Below, one piece after another: positions 15,017 through 16,858 of a DNA stretch of 16,858 bases. The stretch is taken from positions 1-16,858 of the forward strand of contig JAQUJQ010000013.1 in assembly GCA_028680875.1 (NCBI GenBank), written 5' to 3'. The DNA is from Eubacteriales bacterium. GTDB lineage: Bacteria; Bacillota; Clostridia; Peptostreptococcales; Anaerovoracaceae. The notes under the pieces were generated by a model. That model had not been told where the DNA came from. It worked only from the letters and a program-made list of their open reading frames with translations, and did no database searches. Position 1 is the stretch's first letter. Each line of letters begins with the position of its first letter. Both the position numbers and the translations under genes were made by a program.

Positions 15017-16534
15017 GATTAAACTGTGACCGGTCATTTCGGCCGGTTTTTCGATGCCTGCCAAATCCAACAATGTAGGGGCCACATCCGCCAATATGCC
15101 ACCTTCCGCCAGTTTAACAGGGGAATCCGAAAGGACCAGAAGAGGGACGGGATTCAAGGAATGGGCTGTAACTACATTACCTTTTTTATCCAGCATGCAG
15201 TCTGCATTTCCGTGATCTGCGGTTAGTATAAGTTGACCATCATTAGCTTGTAAAGTTTTAACGATACGATCCACACAGCCGTCCAGAACCTCAATGGCCT
15301 TTATTGTAGCTTCTATAACTCCTGTATGACCAACCATATCCGGATTTGCAAAGTTTAATATAATAAAATCATACTTCTTTTCTTTAATAATCTCAATAAC
15401 CCGATCCGTTACCTGATAGGCACTCATCTCTGGTTTCAGGTCATAGGTAGCTACTTTGGGAGATGGAATGAGGATCCGATCCTCTCCGTTATTTGGTGCT
15501 TCGATTCCTCCATTAAAGAAAAAGGTGACATGAGCATATTTTTCAGTTTCAGCAATGCGAAGCTGGCGAAAACCCTTGTATGATAGATATTCACCCAATG
15601 TATTTTTTAAGGATTGAGGTGGGTAAGCTACATGAACATTTGGCATTTCCGCATCATATTGGGTCATACAGACGTAGAGCAAGTCATTGGGACGGGTGTT
15701 GCGAATAAAACCGTTAAAATTATCATCTACAAAACATCTGGTAATTTCCCTGGCCCGATCAGGTCGGAAATTAAACAGGATAATTCCATCCCCATTTTCT
15801 ATTGTTACAACAGAACCGTCTTTATTGGCTATAAGGGTGGGAAGGACAAATTCATCATTCTCATTTCTTTGATAAGCCATTTCCAAAGCATCGATTGCAG
15901 AGGTTGCTTTTTTACCGGTTCCTTGTGTCAAGGCATCATAGGCTTTTTGTACCCGCTCCCAACGGTTATCTCGATCCATGGCGTAATACCGGCCGGAGAT
16001 CATAGCGATTTTACCAACATCCGTTTTTTTCATATAATCCTCTAACTTTTGGATGTAAAGAGCAGCACTGCGCGGAGGTACATCTCTGCCGTCTAAAAAC
16101 CCATGTACATAAACCTGTTTTATACCCTTCCTTTTAGCAAAATCAATTAAAGTAAATAAGTGGGAAATATGGCTGTGGACACCACCATCCGATAATAATC
16201 CCATAAGGTGGAGAGAAGAATTTCTATCTGATACATGATCCATCACTCTATTAAAAGTAGGATTCCGAAAGAAGGATCCCTCTTCTATTTCTTTTGTAAT
16301 GCGAGTTAAATCCTGATAGACAACTCGACCGGCTCCTATGTTCAAATGACCTACTTCAGAATTTCCCATCTGGCCTGTCGGTAAACCTACGGCTAATCCG
16401 GAAGCCTCGATGACCGTATTGGGCCAGGTCGCAAAAAGCCGATCCAAATTGGGTGTATTGGCTTGGGCTATTGCATTCTCACAAAAAATCGGGTTTTTAC
16501 CGAAGCCGTCTAATATCATCAACATTGTATTCAT
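14999..16534 (-). CDS. gpmI: 2,3-bisphosphoglycerate-independent phosphoglycerate mutase
   Basis: GpmI interconverts 3- and 2-phosphoglycerate in glycolysis through a phosphoserine intermediate, using two Mn ions. I place the start at 16534 because GGAGG lies 8 bases upstream and the product then has 511 residues, the normal length. The open frame extends 38 codons further upstream through the promoter, and those are not family sequence. Visible motifs are the metal-binding ILDGFG (residues 7-12), the catalytic serine S59 in MGNSEVGH, the HGFLDGRDVPP segment, RYYAMDRDNRW, and the C-terminal phosphatase-domain motifs NFANPDMVGHTG and TADHGNAD. The start MNTMLMILDGFG is shorter than usual before the first motif. 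It is convergent with cobO (18-base overlap) and divergent from addA, not in a gap-pgk-tpi cluster. Confidence 0.96.
   Translation of the reverse strand: MNTMLMILDGFGKNPIFCENAIAQANTPNLDRLFATWPNTVIEASGLAVGLPTGQMGNSEVGHLNIGAGRVVYQDLTRITKEIEEGSFFRNPTFNRVMDHVSDRNSSLHLMGLLSDGGVHSHISHLFTLIDFAKRKGIKQVYVHGFLDGRDVPPRSAALYIQKLEDYMKKTDVGKIAMISGRYYAMDRDNRWERVQKAYDALTQGTGKKATSAIDALEMAYQRNENDEFVLPTLIANKDGSVVTIENGDGIILFNFRPDRAREITRCFVDDNFNGFIRNTRPNDLLYVCMTQYDAEMPNVHVAYPPQSLKNTLGEYLSYKGFRQLRIAETEKYAHVTFFFNGGIEAPNNGEDRILIPSPKVATYDLKPEMSAYQVTDRVIEIIKEKKYDFIILNFANPDMVGHTGVIEATIKAIEVLDGCVDRIVKTLQANDGQLILTADHGNADCMLDKKGNVVTAHSLNPVPLLVLSDSPVKLAEGGILADVAPTLLDLAGIEKPAEMTGHSLILVLNP
15029..15051 (+). terminator. Possible intrinsic terminator of cobO inside gpmI coding sequence
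   Basis: A 5-bp stem ACCGG/CCGGT (15029-15033 with 15043-15047), with a 9-base loop and five T residues (15047-15051), lies 13 bases after the cobO stop. It sits within the 3' coding part of gpmI on the opposite strand. The stem is short, so this is only a moderate prediction. Confidence 0.4.
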
Positions 16535-16571
16535 AAATTGCCTCCATTGCATTTCTAAATAACCATTCTTC

Positions 16572-16580
16572 ATTATAGCA
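16572..16580 (-). promoter_or_regulatory. Extended -10 promoter of gpmI
   Basis: The - strand reads TGCTATAAT, a perfect TGnTATAAT extended -10, 37 bases upstream of the chosen gpmI start. The -35 region is weak (TATGTT at 17 bases). This placement also supports the shorter gpmI start, since a longer frame would begin upstream of the promoter. Confidence 0.5.
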
Positions 16581-16624
16581 GAAAAATTATAAAAAACATA
16601 TAAGTTCAATCTCCTATTTGTTAT

Positions 16625-16660
16625 AACGAGGCGGGGAGGTGGGCACATCCCCGCCTCGTT
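16625..16660. repeat. GC-rich 13-bp perfect hairpin between divergent genes
   Basis: AACGAGGCGGGGA (16625-16637) and TCCCCGCCTCGTT (16648-16660) pair perfectly over 13 bp around a 10-base loop. The element is far richer in GC than its AT-rich flanks. Neither strand has a T tract after the stem, and both neighbouring genes transcribe away from it, so it does not look like their terminator. Confidence 0.8.
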
Positions 16661-16677
16661 GAAACGCGCAGATGTAA

Positions 16678-16707
16678 GAAAATTTTCTACAGTCGAAAAT
16701 TTTCTAC
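16678..16707 (+). repeat. Two direct copies of palindromic GAAAATTTTCTAC at the addA promoter
   Basis: GAAAATTTTCTAC occurs at 16678-16690 and 16695-16707, a 17-base period, and each copy contains the 10-bp palindrome GAAAATTTTC. The second copy covers the predicted -35 of addA. Paired palindromic sites at a promoter suggest a repressor operator, though no known regulator consensus is recognised. Confidence 0.7.
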
Positions 16708-16721
16708 GGGTGCGTTATAAT
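16693..16721 (+). promoter_or_regulatory. Predicted promoter of addA
   Basis: TCGAAA (16693-16698) is followed after 17 bases by a consensus TATAAT (16716-16721), giving a leader of roughly 38 bases to the ATG at 16766. AAAGGAGAGG (16753-16762) is the ribosome site. Confidence 0.55.
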
Positions 16722-16765
16722 GATATAGAGCAATAGTATGATTTTAGTCCCTAAAGGAGAGGAAA

Positions 16766-16858
16766 ATGAATTGGACCAAAGAGCAAAAGGAAGCTATTGA
16801 AATAAGAGATAAGAATATTCTTGTTTCTGCAGCAGCAGGCTCCGGAAAAACAGCTGTA
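16766..16858 (+). CDS. addA: ATP-dependent helicase/nuclease subunit A, 5' end only
   Basis: Only the first 31 codons are present. The start MNWTKEQKEAIEIRDKNI and the Walker A sequence VSAAAGSGKTAV (about residues 20-31) are diagnostic of AddA, the UvrD-like helicase and nuclease subunit of the AddAB enzyme that processes double-strand breaks for recombination. PcrA/UvrD proteins instead have AGAGSGKT. The ribosome site is strong. addB usually lies immediately before addA, but here the upstream neighbour is gpmI on the other strand, so addB must be downstream, elsewhere or missing. Completeness cannot be judged. Confidence 0.88.
   Translation, partial: MNWTKEQKEAIEIRDKNILVSAAAGSGKTAV

Noticed and set aside
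15614..16045. 143-codon + strand frame opposite gpmI
   Set aside because: It is entirely antisense to well-conserved gpmI motifs, with no ribosome site or recognisable domain.
16535..16648. Upstream extension of gpmI by 38 codons
   Set aside because: The extension runs through the extended -10 promoter and is not family sequence; the GGAGG-preceded ATG at 16534 gives the normal protein length.
16678..16707. SOS (LexA) boxes upstream of addA
   Set aside because: The palindrome GAAAATTTTC does not contain the GAAC...GTTC half sites of Firmicute LexA boxes.

Overview
The window looks like a core chromosomal segment of a low-to-moderate GC, anaerobic Firmicute of class Clostridia. The evidence is the ECF vitamin transporter module, an oxygen-sensitive class III ribonucleotide reductase with its radical-SAM activase, the dnaE-pfkA pair, AddA-type recombination, purine-rich Shine-Dalgarno sites and AT-rich promoters. 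Species cannot be fixed from the sequence alone. I see no transposase, phage gene, CRISPR array, rRNA or tRNA. Coding density is very high, and the longest non-coding stretch is about 230 bases.

Layout on the + strand from the left edge: the end of ecfA1, then ecfA2, ecfT, a QueT-type substrate-binding membrane subunit and a membrane-anchored SH3/L,D-transpeptidase, all tightly packed and probably one transcription unit (1-3714). After a 142-base gap with a likely NrdR-controlled promoter come nrdD, its activase gene and trmB, which overlap in series (3857-7292). dnaE follows from an extended -10 promoter that overlaps the trmB stop codon, and pfkA starts 10 bases after dnaE (7320-11751).

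Two genes run on the - strand: a small UspA/KdpD-like protein, convergent with pfkA, and a membrane-anchored metallophosphoesterase (11761-13085). The phosphoesterase is divergent from a HI0933-family flavoprotein, and the two predicted promoters share the same -10 bases. The flavoprotein is followed by the cobalamin adenosyltransferase gene cobO. Between them lies a 19-bp perfect inverted repeat embedded in a chain of alternative pairings. cobO converges on gpmI (- strand), and the two genes overlap by 18 bp at their 3' ends. gpmI is divergent from addA, of which only the first 31 codons are present. The gpmI-addA spacer is the most structured non-coding DNA here: a GC-rich 13-bp hairpin without a T tract, and two direct copies of a palindromic 13-mer at the addA promoter.

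Functionally the genes cover vitamin and queuosine-precursor uptake, anaerobic dNTP synthesis, DNA replication and repair, tRNA modification, glycolysis (pfkA, gpmI) and B12 adenosylation. I found no convincing new multi-gene system. The points of most interest are in the spacers: the putative switch-like repeat before cobO, the orphan hairpin and repeats before addA, the NrdR-box pair, and the shared divergent promoter.
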